Shown: piece by piece, positions 35,591 to 47,116 of the stretch
How the letters are laid out: each line of letters begins with the position of its first letter
How positions within the stretch are numbered: position 1 is the first letter of the stretch
NCBI GenBank assembly: GCA_030248135.1
Contig: JASANC010005240.1
Span: 1 to 64,000, forward strand
Source: Theristus sp. LFF4_11
Lineage: Eukaryota; Nematoda; Chromadorea; Monhysterida; Xyalidae
Length of the DNA stretch: 64,000 nucleotides
Direction of reading: 5' to 3'
Notes under the pieces: model-generated
Seen by the model: only the letters and a program-made list of their open reading frames with translations
Databases searched by the model: none
Told to the model about the DNA's origin: nothing
Program-made: the position numbers and the translations under genes

Positions 35591-38500
35591 ATGGAAAAGA
35601 AGAGAAAAATGTCAACAATCCACCGAGCGCTAATTTTTCTTTTAGTAGTTCAGTCCAACTTTGTGTATTGCTTGATTCGTTTTTCGAACGAATGTCCAAA
35701 CACCGAAGCATCAGAACCGCTGTGCGACGTGCGCTTCTGTGCAGCCAGTGTCAAAACGGTCCACTGGGCCACGGAGAAATGGGCGCAAATTGGAGAGTTG
35801 CCGATCGAGGTTGCAACTTTCTTGTTCTGATTTTTGTTTGGTTTCTGATCCTACAGTCGAACTCTAAATTGTAGGAAATCAGCTGATTTGTTGGTGATCA
35901 CGTGATGCTTTTAAAATTTCTGTGCAGGCATTGCTGTGGAGCGTGGTCTGCGGGAGTCTGTCGTCCCGTCCAGCACAGCAAAGCATGCATCACGTGACCA
36001 TCAACCAATCAGCTGATTCCCTATAATTTAGAGTTCGACAGTAGAAAGCTTTCATTTGCGTTCTCGTTCAGCGGCGGCTGAGCAAACCGAACTATTTCAA
36101 AAAATACCTGCCTTGTCAAAGCATTGTGTCAGAAATATTCCTGCCTCACAAAGTGCTGTGTTCAAATGTAGCCAAACAGTGTTCGCTTGTAACAAATGTA
36201 CGAAATGATTTAAAAAAACAGATTTTCAACGCTTATTGGGACGATCGAAACTCGAGTCTGCCCATGGCCACTCCGGCCGATCAGTTCACCATCCGGACGA
36301 TTGCGCACGGACTCCAGGTAAGTTTTACAAAAATAGCTTTTTTCGCATTTTCTGAGGTGATTCTGGCGACGTCGTCGTCAAACTGTGCTTTCCGTGTTGT
36401 CGTATGCGAGTTGCGATCATGCCTTCCATTAGTGAGCCAGCCTGGCCTGTCGGCTATCGGCTAGCTCCGCCTCCGTGCGCGTTCAGTACTCGTTTTTACT
36501 GAAGCGAAATTTTTACTGAAGGTTTCAATTTTTAACTGTTACTATCCGATAACTGCAATACTAAAAAAATTTACCAACTGAAGTTTTTACTGAACTTAAA
36601 CAGCGCTCGGTGCAAGCAGTCAACAGGCATCAGAGGATTAGTTGGACGTGGGCGTTTTGCACTGGTGCAGCCAATCAATTCATCAACATAATTTTTTTGT
36701 TGCACCCACTTTTTTAGGCACAATTCAACGATATTCCACCAATCCATTGTCACGTTCAAGTGGCCGAAAAAGAGGTCGACGAACGATTCACGAGTACCAA
36801 CAACGACCACTCGTCTACCGTCGATGAGAAAATCCAAAATCGCAGTCGCAATTGGCTGTACGTCGGTCTCGCACGCTGGGTGCGAGTGTATGCGAGCATT
36901 GCGATACCGCACGAATACACGGCACATATGTTGCTGTGTGACACCATGGAAAACTGTGTGTTGTTGCGCTTTTGGAGAGAACGGAAATGTTTTCGTTGAA
37001 ATATGGGCAAGCAAGGGATAGCGAATCAATTTAATGCAGTGCTAAGTCAGTGTGCAACTGCAGCCACGCTGCTTTCAAATTTCGAATAGAAACATGGGAG
37101 TTTGTGTCAAACTGCGGAATGGAGGGGTGTTTTCAACTTAAGTTATTCACAAAATTCAAGGTAGACACACTTTTCGGGGATTGGTAATATTTCTCTATTT
37201 AACTTCTTTTTGTTGATTGCATTTAAAAAGACATGTTTTGTTTTTTAAGCTCGTCCAAGTGCAGTCGCATTTTCTGCGTCACCCTGTAACGCGACCTTGA
37301 TCGGCTTGCCAATCCGCTATCCACCGGCGCTGCAAAAACCCGCACTAACACTTAGCATTTGTCTGTCACCGCTGCATAACAAAGCCACGCCAATCCAATT
37401 GGCCGAGTTTGTCGAAATCTACCGATTGATGGGCGCGCAACATTTCACGTTTTACGTTCATAAGCAATCGTTGCGAGATCCCAATGTGGTCAAGTTGGCA
37501 CGGCACTACGCGAAAGAGAACCTGGCAACCGTTGTGGACTGGCCGGTCAGCGCTGCGCATTCGTGAGTGGTTTTCGGTGTGCTCGTTATATTCGTTTAGC
37601 ACATCCTTCAAAAACACTCGCCTGTAAGGCGCAAAGCACCAGGCTTTCAGTTTGCTTGATATCTTGCAGTAATTTTCACGTGAAGGAATCAACCAAACCA
37701 AGCGAACGCGTTTGTGCGTGAAAAGCGAATGTATTGAAATTACACGTGGTCATTCGCTTCGTTCCCGCTCGAATGAACCGACCACACGTTGCTTGCTTTC
37801 AGTTTTTAATTGTTGTTTTCTTTTACACGAATCACTGTTTTCAGCTATTTTTACTTTGACCAACGAAGCGCATTGAACGACTGTCTGTATCGGAATCTCG
37901 GTTACGCCCGGTTCACGGCCATCTTGGATCTGGATGAGGTGATGTTGCCGAATCGAACTGGAAACTCGTTGATAAAATTATTGACAGGTCCGAATGAAAG
38001 AAAATTCCGTTTGTTTTCTTGCAGTTTTTTTAAACTTCTTTTGTGTGATACGTTCAACGTTAAAATTTAAAAGCAAAACAGAGGAAAAGTTCATTCAGAA
38101 AACAGCAGGGATCACTCTCACTTTTGGAATCTCAGGAATGAGTCTGCATTGGATTTCCTGATTCTCACTTTTTCGAAACAAGTAAACAGTGCAGCTTTTT
38201 GTGGAGAACCATCAAAGAGACATTGGTAAACATTACCGGTAAATTTTGGTGTTCCGTAGTTTGCTACTGAACTTTTTGCTCAGCTCAGGTGTAAATAAAA
38301 TCGGAAATCGTGATATTTTTTTAAAATTCTTGCAGACACCGCCGACGCCAACGGCTCAATCGCGAGCATCTGCTTCCAGCACGTGCTCGTGCACCCGCAC
38401 GCGGATGCGCACAGCGTGTCGCCACTGCGAACGCTACGACGAATTCGTCTCGCCGAGCGCGTCTATCCGGAGGGCGCCGTTCGCAGTAAATGCGCTCACG

Positions 38501-38763
38501 TCACTCGCAAAGTGGCCGCCGTCGACATCCACACGGCGCAGTGGCTGCTGCGCCAGCACCACCACGTGCGCTACTTGGCTCGCACGGACGCCCTATTGCT
38601 CCATTATCGACCGCTCATGATGCATTCGCTCGAGAAGGCGCAACCGGCGATTCGCTTTGTTGACGACCCGATCATGCGCACGCGATTTCAGCCGTTGCAT
38701 TTGGAGGAGCGCGTTTTTCAACGGCTCGCTGAGGCTGGTGTGAAACTCGTGCTGAATGAATAG
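35591..38763 (+). CDS. GT92 (DUF23) family glycosyltransferase
   Basis: Likely secretory-pathway glycosyltransferase. GT92 members transfer galactose to glycan cores; the acceptor here is unknown. Six exons in perfect phase: 35591-35809, 36072-36317, 36718-36988, 37250-37562, 37845-37987, 38336-38763 (stop), 539 residues. The chosen start encodes a hydrophobic leader (HRALIFLLVVQSNFVYC) that would act as signal peptide or anchor. The catalytic half reads LTLSICLSPLHNKATPIQLA, then EIYRLMGAQHFTFYVH, DQRSALNDCLYRN and the metal-binding ILDLDEVMLP (DxD-type). The last exon holds HVLVHPHADAHSVSP and TRKVAAVDIHTAQW before the C-terminal LLLHYRP segment, as in the family. An internal methionine at 35609 is an alternative start. 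A family G MITE lies in intron 1. It converges on the next gene with only 155 bp between stop codons. Confidence 0.9.
35852..36043. mobile_element. Palindromic MITE family G, copy 2
   Basis: Inverted ends TACAGTCGAACTCTAAATT and AATTTAGAGTTCGACAGTA, then GGAAATCAGCTGATT / AATCAGCTGATTCC. The whole 192-bp element can fold into a hairpin. It sits in intron 1 of the GT92 gene. Confidence 0.8.
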
Positions 38764-38918
38764 CACTGGTTGAACTGTATTTTTACATCTAAAACCACCC
38801 CATTGTTATTCACAAACCTGTGTATGTATGCACAGAAAAGCTAGCACCAAACAAAAATTGCGGTTAGCAGTCTTGGCAAGCAAACGTGAAGGCTTAAATT
38901 CTGCATCTGAATGACGAA

Positions 38919-41821
38919 TTACTCATAATAAAGCGAATAATAGTCGTCTTCTCTTTTTGACGACTGTTCCGTAGGTTCCGTTGACGTCGCGATCTCTGTC
39001 GTTTCCCTTGTTTGCTCCTCTTGCGCCGCTGATGAGGATTTTTGCTGCACTGGTGCTGGTTCGTGATGAAAGATTGTCAGCTCTCCACTTTTTAGCTCCG
39101 GTGGAATAAGTGGTGGAGCACCGTGCTGTTGCGTGCCGAAATTACCGAAGCTTGACTGTGCGGGCAGTTGATTGCCGAAATTACCGAAACTTGACTGTGG
39201 TGATTGATGAAAGTGTTCACCGGGGTTAGTCCGGCCAGTTACAGGCGCTGCACCAGTCTGATGGTTACCAAGTGCCGGTAATGCAGCAGCTTGACCTGTC
39301 CCATGATGTAGTTGATGTTGGTTGATTGGAACCCTTTGACTAGGAACGTGGTGCGGTTGCGGTTGGCTGAATGGAACCGATTGATGGAGAATTGTTGATG
39401 GTTGATTTACGGTTGGCACCTGGTGACGACCGCCTTTGTTGGTTCTTGGAACTGGCTGACTCGCAATTACCGGCTGTGGTGTTGTTTGCGTCGGTGTGTG
39501 TTGTCTGTTTTCTTGATTTGTCGGACGTGACCTGAAGAACACGTAGTCCTTGTCGTCCTTGTCGTCGTCTTCGTACACCACTCGCCTCAGCACTGGTATC
39601 GGATCTGGATAGGCGACTCTCAGTAGCTCATCCTCATAAGCACTATAATCGGCGGCGCCTTTGTCAACATGGAACGCCAGTTCCGGATACGCTTGGATGA
39701 TGTCGGCGCTGGAGCCGGACTTCCGCGGTAGCGCGCTGTGATTCGGCGGAAACGCGTCCGGATAAATCGCCTCCTCGACGTTCTCGAACAAGCTGCCGAT
39801 CAGACGCATGAAAGTGTCCGATTTGCTCAACAGGTCCGCGATTACCGTCAGGCCGTTTTGATCTTCCAGCAGTTTCAGGAAGGTCTGAGAAAACCAAAGT
39901 TGGATGTCGGTTGGTTCACCAAGCTTTGATGGTGCACTGAGCGTGCTTGGCGATTTTGCCAGCCAGCGAAAAAGATACGGCAATGGCATTACCTGCAAGT
40001 TGAGCATCATCGGACTCTTTCTGAACGTGTCCAAACGCGCGTACAACTCAGCGCAGTTTTTACTGTCGCACAGTCCGACCGGCGGAAGCTCTTTGAATTT
40101 CGGCTGGTATTCGTTGTGGTGTTCACGGATCATGCCTACACAAATGAAAACGTTCATTTGACAATAACAACACAAGAATAATGACATCCTTTCCTATGTT
40201 GTTTTGCTTTTTTCACCAACCCATGACGCTGTCCATCAAACGAAGTGGAGCGTCGTGCGAGAATGAGAGGCGCGTGGCCCTCGGGGCGACGATCGGTTGG
40301 TCTGGGGGTGTCATCAACGAAAGTAGGTCAACGTCGCCTGAAAAACGAAAAAAGCATTGGTCTTGCATTTGCAAGTTAAAATGGGTGTTTTTTGTTTTCA
40401 CGAATATGTTTACATTTCTGCGTTTCTCTTTGAAACTTCATATTTTTTTTATAAATCACTTTATGTTTCAGTGCGTCTTCTTTGTATGTGTTTATATGGA
40501 ATTTCATCTGGTGTTGTGCTTGCAACAGCTGAGCGTTGAGCATTATTGTGGAACGCCACAGTGCCAAACGCTTACATTTCAGCTAAACGTCATTCGTGCA
40601 ATGAGCAACGAATCTCAAAAAAGTGTCATTTAGCTCCCAGAAAACCGTTTTTCATTCTTCATAATTAGCTGTCATTGTCACTCAACTACCGTTCTCCAAA
40701 ACTGCAAAAATCACGTGTCTGCGTGTTTTTTTCGGCAGAAAAAATAACAGACACAAAGCAAGTAAACAACGTCTTACACTATTTGGCGTGGCCTTTCAAA
40801 TAGTTTTTGAAGGAGTTTTTCTCCGGACCGCAAAAATAACAAAACTCGTCACCATCACTATCAGTTTTAAAACTATGTTTTGAAGTGTATGCTATTGATG
40901 AGAGCTCTGACAGGAGACGAGATGTAAACGCAAGGCACATAAATATTTTTGTCATCGTCATATTTTGGAAGAGCAAAGTGAAAGGAAAATAAAGTTAAAG
41001 TTAAAATATAATGGTGCAACGTGTGGCTGACAGGGACCGGCAAAAGCTTCTAAATGCGGTTCAAAAAACCGCTAACAAGAAAGATAACGTTTATATTCAA
41101 ACGCGGTCATTTTGAGGCTAGAGCTGTCCAGACTGAATGCCATTCCAGACAAAAAAAAGTTTCACTTCAACTTCCAACTTTTGAAAACTTGATGCTTTTC
41201 CATTAACTTCAAAACAGCAAACCCATGCCACCTGGCCCGGGCGTGACCGCGATCGGCGGCAGCTGCGTCTGTGCGTGATAGCTCGTCAACAGTCGAACGC
41301 CCTCGCCTAACAAGTTGCTGATGATTCCCTGCTCACCGAACATGACGCTCATTAGCTTCAGGTTTGACACGTCGCTGACGTTGTTTCGATGCAGTTCATT
41401 CACTGAAACAGCACGAAAACAAATGGAATTGAATCAGAGGCACACGGTTAGAATTGAGGAAATCATCTTTTTGACAGGAGCTTTTGGAATTTTTTTTTCG
41501 TCTGAGTCGCCTTTAGGTGCGTGGTGTTTGAAATAAAATTGAAAAAACTTTGAGTATGTAGAAGAAAGAAAAATTCGGGATGATGAGGTGTAGTTTCATT
41601 TTTGAATTTCTCCAAGTGTCTGGTTTTGAAGCGATTGTTTTGACTTGAGGTGGATACTGTAGCTTAGCGTGCCAGTGCGACAATAATGAATTAGTAAACT
41701 TGGAAAAACAAAAGAATCGCTCACAAAATGAATTCGGAATAATTGGGGCCGTGTGAACAGATGTTGAAAATTTGCCCAAAAATCCGAACAGCAGCGCGAA
41801 CCGCAACAAACGTTGATTCAT
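38919..41821 (-). CDS. Secreted protein of unrecognised family (paralogue A)
   Basis: Four exons with matching phases, 41725-41821, 41223-41402, 40221-40337 and 38919-40135, give 536 residues. The start encodes a classic signal peptide (RLLRFALLFGFLGKFSTSVHTA). The mature N-terminal half has LRRNN-like helical segments (NELHRNNVSDVSNLKLMSVM) and a Cys pair in VGLCDSKNCAELYARL followed by RKSPMMLNLQVMPLPYLFRW. The C-terminal half is low complexity: Pro/Gln/His-rich, with SSFGNFGNQLPAQSSFGNFG near-repeats, and ends in YYSLYYE. I know no function. The pattern C-x5-C, then N-x-Q-x-M, is shared with the gene immediately upstream, so the two look like tandem paralogues. Secretion is inferred from the leader only. 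Confidence 0.82.
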
Positions 41822-42711
41822 CTTGTTGATTGGTGGTCTGCGTGGTTTGCGGCGCAAAAAGTTTCGATCGAATAGACTGATATACCAGACGAAATCAATG
41901 TAATCAATGTGTCCAATGTTTGGTGTCCACTCTGAACAACTTTCGCTTATTACATGTTATTTGTCTCGTTGTCGTAAAAATGACTCGCGCATTTGTTTTC
42001 GCGGTAGTTTCAGAAACGTTGAAAAATGACAACATTGACTTTTTTCATTTACATTGTTATACCTACATATATGCGTAGGATTAAGGAAAAGAATTTTCAG
42101 ATTCGTTTTGTTGTTTCTAACGCGTGCGGGTCTTGTGCACTTTCAGCAGTTTGTGATCTCATGGTATTTTTTTCTACAGAAATTCACAATTACGAATGGT
42201 GACGTTTCACTTCTCTGCGTCTTGTATCTGATGGCGGAGTACTACAATGTAGCAAGAGATTCTGCGTGGGTGAAATAATCCAATTTTTCCTGTTTTGAAA
42301 ATTTTACTCATCTTGACATTAACATTCAAACCAATTGAATGTGTAAGAGCAGTGGGCGGATCAACGTGTTTTACACATCGTGAAATTGGATAGCAACGGT
42401 GATTTTGCCAAGGCCCACGAATAACTGTCTTTATTCTTTTTGAGTTGCGTGTCATGGAAACTGTCGAAATATATCATTGATCAACTTCTAATTGCACAAT
42501 TACACAGTGGTGTTATCAATCGATAAAGATCTGGTAAATTGGCGACAGGTCAAATTCGTTTTTCGCTAGAGTAATGTTCTCGCAAAACACTTTTTGTTAC
42601 GTTACAGTGACGACTGAATGCACGGTTTTACTACACGCGTTCATCAGGGCATTGCAATATATCAATCTCAGCCAATCAGCGCGTTACAAAAAAAAACAAC
42701 GGAAAAACTCA

Positions 42712-44639
42712 TCACAACAACCAAGAGCCGCGCTCTTTGATAAACTCAGTGCAGTCTGTGAAAATCGACACAACATTCTGCGGTCGATTTGGAGACTTCG
42801 CAGTGGCAGTGGCCCTGGTCTGAGATTGGTCACGATTAGACTCAAATTCGCCATCATAATAGTCAGAGTAGTAATCGTCCGAATCATTCTCTCCGCCAAT
42901 CGACGAAATCAAATCGAACTTTTCATCGTCGTTCAGTGTATCTGCGTTCCTCTTGTCTCGTTTCCTTTTCGCCGTCTTCTCGGCTGTTTTGCTCCCATTC
43001 GCGTCATCACCGCTTCGATGGTCGCTGCGCGTCTTTGGCGGTCGGTGATCGAAAAACGCGACAAACTCGTTCACGACGTCGACACCCTTCACGAAAATCT
43101 CGCACGATTTCGCGTCAAGACCGACGTGAGAGCAGACGGCGCGGCGGGTTTCGGCCGTCTGCAGTTGACGGACCAGCGAGCCTGAGCAAAATTGAAACGT
43201 TTTTCTGCCGGTTTTTCTTTGTTGAACGAAGTCTTCAATTTGCTTGGAAATTTTATTGGAGATCATAGAAGGTGGATGATTTATCGGAGTCGTGGACTCG
43301 TGGATTTGCAGATTGGAGAGAAATCTTTCTCAAAAATTTGCAAATTTCATTCAGTGTTTCCATCAACTAGGCTCGAACACACTGTAGTAATTCATGCCAG
43401 GAGAACTCAATAACTCATTTTCAATACGTCTGCACGACCAACCAATCATCAGCCACAAACGGCTTCAAGGTGATCTTAAGCTCCTGAAAAATAGTCGACT
43501 TAATTCATGTCAACCCTAATTTGTAATTCGCTGCTGCTATACAAATGCAACCATGTACCGCGAGCCCAAACGTCACCAATCAGCAAGCTTGTGCTTTCTG
43601 AGCCAGTTCTGTTTAGTTTTCTCACCTCTCAACTCCGGGTCCGCCATCATCTGTGCCATCCATTGCATGTTCGCATAAGAGGGATTGTTTTTGAAGTTCT
43701 CCGCTGTGCATTCGATGTATCGACAGACGGCCGGACTCGCGGTGCACAGGTGTTTTCGGGCGACGTTTTCATTGGCGTTCTGCGAACAATTTTTTTGCGG
43801 TTGAAGTTTTTTCACTTCTCTTCAGTCACCGATAGCGAACCGAATAACCCAAGTTGTGAAAGAATGTTTTCGGTTAGATATGACTTGTTATCATTATCAA
43901 TTTTTTTCAGGTTCTGCGAGACTGAATGCGTGTGCAGACATGAGGGAAACCATGTAGTTTCAATGTTTATGTGCAATTCAAAATCGTCTAAGTAGCCCGG
44001 TCCTATTTAGGGGACTCGGATCACTTACTCTGCCAATTTTGAATTTCCGCGTCATGCATGAAACTGTTTATACCTATCTATGCGGGCATTGAGTGTCGGG
44101 GTCAAAATAAAAGATCATACACTTTTGTGCTGGTCGCAATCAAAAGCCTGATTATATTCAGAACGCAGTCAGTCAGCAGAAGTTTGTTACGGTCAGAAAC
44201 TTTTTTAGTTTCCAGAGACATTTTCTAAGAAAAACTCCACTTTCGACGTTGTAAAATGTGGCCTGGTTATTTTTCAACCCCCCGTATAATTACACACACG
44301 ATTGTTTAAGTGAAAATCTGAAGCCGATGATATCATGATGTGCGGATGGGCTTTTGCTGAACTTTGTGTGTGCCTGCATCTCGATGCAGCCAATGCAATT
44401 TTTGCACATAGTTGGATAGAATCCTTTTTTGTGAAGGGAGAAATTTTCAATAAGAAGAAAATCAATTCCCTGAAGTATCGGATCAGCCCCCAGTACGCGG
44501 CGTGCGCGAATTGAGTCCTCGGAGTAATAGAGTCGATGATTGTTTGGATTATTAGGAGCTGATGAGCCTCCAGCGTTGATGTGACTGGAGATGAGCGGTT
44601 GAACCAACTGAAGGGCACGATTGAAAAAATTGCCAAAGT
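42712..44639 (-). CDS. Unrecognised gene, paralogue B (5' end missing)
   Basis: Exons read right to left: about 44290-44639 (contains NRALQLVQPLISSHINAGG and SIRARRVLGADPILQGIDF, then a CKNCIGC motif), 43626-43779 (CRYIECTAENFKNNPSY, ANMQWMAQMMADPELRG) and 42712-43181 (LVRQLQTAETRRAVC, CEIFVKGVDVVNEFVAFFDH, then an acidic tail with DDYYSDYYDGEFESN). Phases between the last two exons match exactly. The end of the first exon is uncertain (a GTGTAA donor after CAATCGTGT would fit phase 0). The Cys-Cys block followed by N-x-Q-x-M and the Tyr-rich acidic tail resemble paralogue A. The first exon starts in phase 1, so a 5' exon, expected to encode a signal peptide, is missing; transposon sequence begins 225 bp beyond. 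Confidence 0.72.
43910..44113. mobile_element. MITE family F copy
   Basis: Contains GGTTCTGCGAGACTGAATGC at the left and GGCATTGAGTGTCGGGGTC at the right, with the family interior CGCGTCATGCATGAAACTGT. Intronic in paralogue B. Confidence 0.68.
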
Positions 44640-44863
44640 CTGCAAAAAAGTAGAGAAAAAATTGATGTGCATTAACTGATTAAACCAGAATTACTGATTG
44701 AGTATATAGACCCTTTTTGTCACTTGGTGGTAGTTCAGAAATCTGTTGCGTCAACCAGAACGTGAAAGGTCAAAGTATTTTTGCGTTTTTTTCGTTGACG
44801 AGCCTGTTCAATTTCCGATTCTTTTTTATCGATAAAACTTGAATATTCAGAAAACTCAAACTT

Positions 44864-45160
44864 AAGGTCCGTTTAGCCGTCCGTATTTGCATCCGGCACG
44901 GCACGTCACGTCACGTCAAACCTCGTTTATGCTGCAAAAAAGAGCAATCCGACACGTCACGGCACGTCACGTCTTGTTTTAGAACTCGCGCTCGTTTATG
45001 TCCCTGTACGGCGACGTACGTCGACGTTCAGACAGATACGGACGCATAAACGATGACGTGACGTGCCGTGACGTGCCGGATGGTTTTAGAACACGCGCTC
45101 GTTTATGCTCCTGTACGGCGACGTGCGTCGACGTTCAGACAGATACGGACGCATAAACGA
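44864..45160. repeat. AAGGYCCGTTTAGCC terminus with inverted CACGTCACG array
   Basis: Begins TTAAGGTCCGTTTAGCCGTC, followed by about 110-bp units containing GTACGGCGACGTNCGTCGAC and CAGATACGGACGCATAAACG. It is the reverse complement of the array at 49080-49414, whose end CGGCTAAACGGGCCTTAA is the mirror image. TTAA occurs at both outer ends. Confidence 0.78.
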
Positions 45161-46045
45161 TGCGCTGATCACGGATTTTGAGTTAGTTTTTTATGTGAGC
45201 AACTCTAGATGCTGAATCGTGACGATTTCGGGCGAATCGGCCGTGGAAATTGGCGAAATCGGTCCGTAAACGAAAAACAATAAAAGGGTGTTTTCCAGGG
45301 TAATTCAATGCGCTGATCACGGATTTTGGGTTAATTTTTTATGTGAACAATTCTAGGTACTGAATCTTAACGATTTCAAGCGAATCGGCCGTGGAAATTG
45401 GCGAAATCGGTCCAGAAATGAAAACCAAGAAAACTGTGTTTTCCATGGTAATTCAATGCGCTGATCACGGATTCTGGGTTAGTTTTTTTATGTGAGCAAC
45501 TCTAGGTACTGAATCGTGACGATTTCGGGCGAATCGGCCGTGGAAATTGGCGAAATCGGTCCAGAAATGAAAAAAAACGGTGTTTTCCATGGTAATTCAA
45601 TGCGCTGATCACGGATTCTGGGTTAGTTTTTTTATGTGAGCAACTCTAGATACTGAATCGTGACGATTTCGGGCGAATCGGCCGTGGAAATTGGCGAAAT
45701 CGGTTCAGAAATGAAAAACAAAAAACGGTGTTTTCCATAGTAATTCAATGCGCTGATCACGGATTCTGGGTTAGTTTTCTTATGTGAGCAACTCTAGATA
45801 CCGAATCGTGACGATTTCGGGCGAATCGGCCGTGGAAATCGGCGAAAACGGTCCAGAAATGAAAAACAAGAAAACGGTGTTTTCCATGGTAATTCATTGC
45901 GCCAATCACGTCTTTTGGGTCAGTTTTCTTGCGTGAGCAATTCTAGGTACTGAATCGTGACGATTTTGGGCGAATCGGCCGTAGAAATAGCATATGCGAA
46001 ATTGGCCTAAAAAACGAAAAATGAAAAACCTTAGTCGAACTGTGA
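45161..46045. repeat. 145-bp satellite, six units
   Basis: Units begin TGCGCTGATCACGGATT at 45161, 45309, 45458, 45601, 45749 and (diverged) 45899, giving periods of 143-150 bp. Each holds TCGTGACGATTTCGGGCGAA, then GGCCGTGGAAATTGGCGAAA, and ends in TGTTTTCCATGGTAATTCA. The last unit is the most diverged. No coding capacity. Confidence 0.92.
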
Positions 46046-46084
46046 TTTTGGTCCGACCTTCGGGGCTTATGTAAAAGTCAGAAT

Positions 46085-47116
46085 ATTATCTAAAAATGCG
46101 GGAGACGCATATAAAAGGAGGAATATGGCCTTGTGTAAGCAGTGAAAGACTTGGCTCGACAACGCTTTTCAAGTCTCTAATGTGGTACACACGGATACAA
46201 GTACATAAGAGTCATATTTTTGCGCCGCGTTTGTTTGTTTTTTTCTGAAGCACGCCCCCACCGATTCCGGAAACCCGAAGGTACCAAACTCCGGTGGGAT
46301 TGGGGAATGGACGGCTCACCATCCCGTGGAACCAATACCCTCTCCACGTGATGGGGACAGCCTCTAAGCCCCGCTCTGTCTTGGGGGGCACCAGTATCTT
46401 AGCCCGATTTCGGTTTCGGTGGCCTGCGGTCGCTATATCCCCGGAGGGCAGCGAATCCGAAACTTTCGTTTTCGTTTTCGTTTTGCTGAAAAGCGTAAAA
46501 CTTTGAAGTTATTTTATAATTGTCCTCTTCGATTTAATCTAAAATCACGCCATGTGCGAAATTCTGTAAATTCTGTGCAAAAACAGAAAAATCAGAGATT
46601 GCAAAACATTGTTGCATGTAGCTTTTTCGTTGTTGTTAACGTACGCACCGCTGTGTACACACCAGCACCAGTGACAAAAAGGAGTTGTCTTCCATTGATT
46701 TTCACCTTTTTTACCGGTGTCAACTTCAACTAGTGTGGCAGGATAAACCGTCTGTCCCGTGAGTCATTGCATTTGCCACAGGAGACCTTGCGTTCCGCAA
46801 TGCTTCTGCGATACAATTTGTCCTGGACAAACCAGTGTCAGCGAGCTAAAGTCTGATTGTTATTTTAGTAGTTTTAGTGGTCGCTAAATGCCCGAAATCC
46901 GCAAATGTGAAAGTTTATTTGTCTACAATACAAAGTACGAGGGTTGCCATGTGCAACCGAAATCATAAATAAACGGCGCAAAAATATGGCTCTTATGTAC
47001 TTGTATCCGTGTGCACCACATTAGAGACTTGAAAAGCGTTGTCGAGCCAAGTCTTTCACTGCTTACACAAGGCCATATTCCTCCTTTTATATGCGTCTCC
47101 CGCATTTTTAGATAAT
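46085..47116. mobile_element. Snap-back element with 143-bp inverted arms
   Basis: Arms 46085-46227 and 46974-47116 are nearly perfect reverse complements, starting ATTATCTAAAAATGCGGGAG on the left. The loop region carries GATTCCGGAAACCCGAAGG, also seen near 60615 and 62940, and a GC-rich block (46290-46470). No transposase. No clear target duplication. Confidence 0.82.

Noticed and set aside
41513..41724. Extension of the paralogue A signal-peptide exon beyond 41725
   Set aside because: A GTGAGC donor in the correct phase ends the exon at 41725; the remaining ORF is intron.
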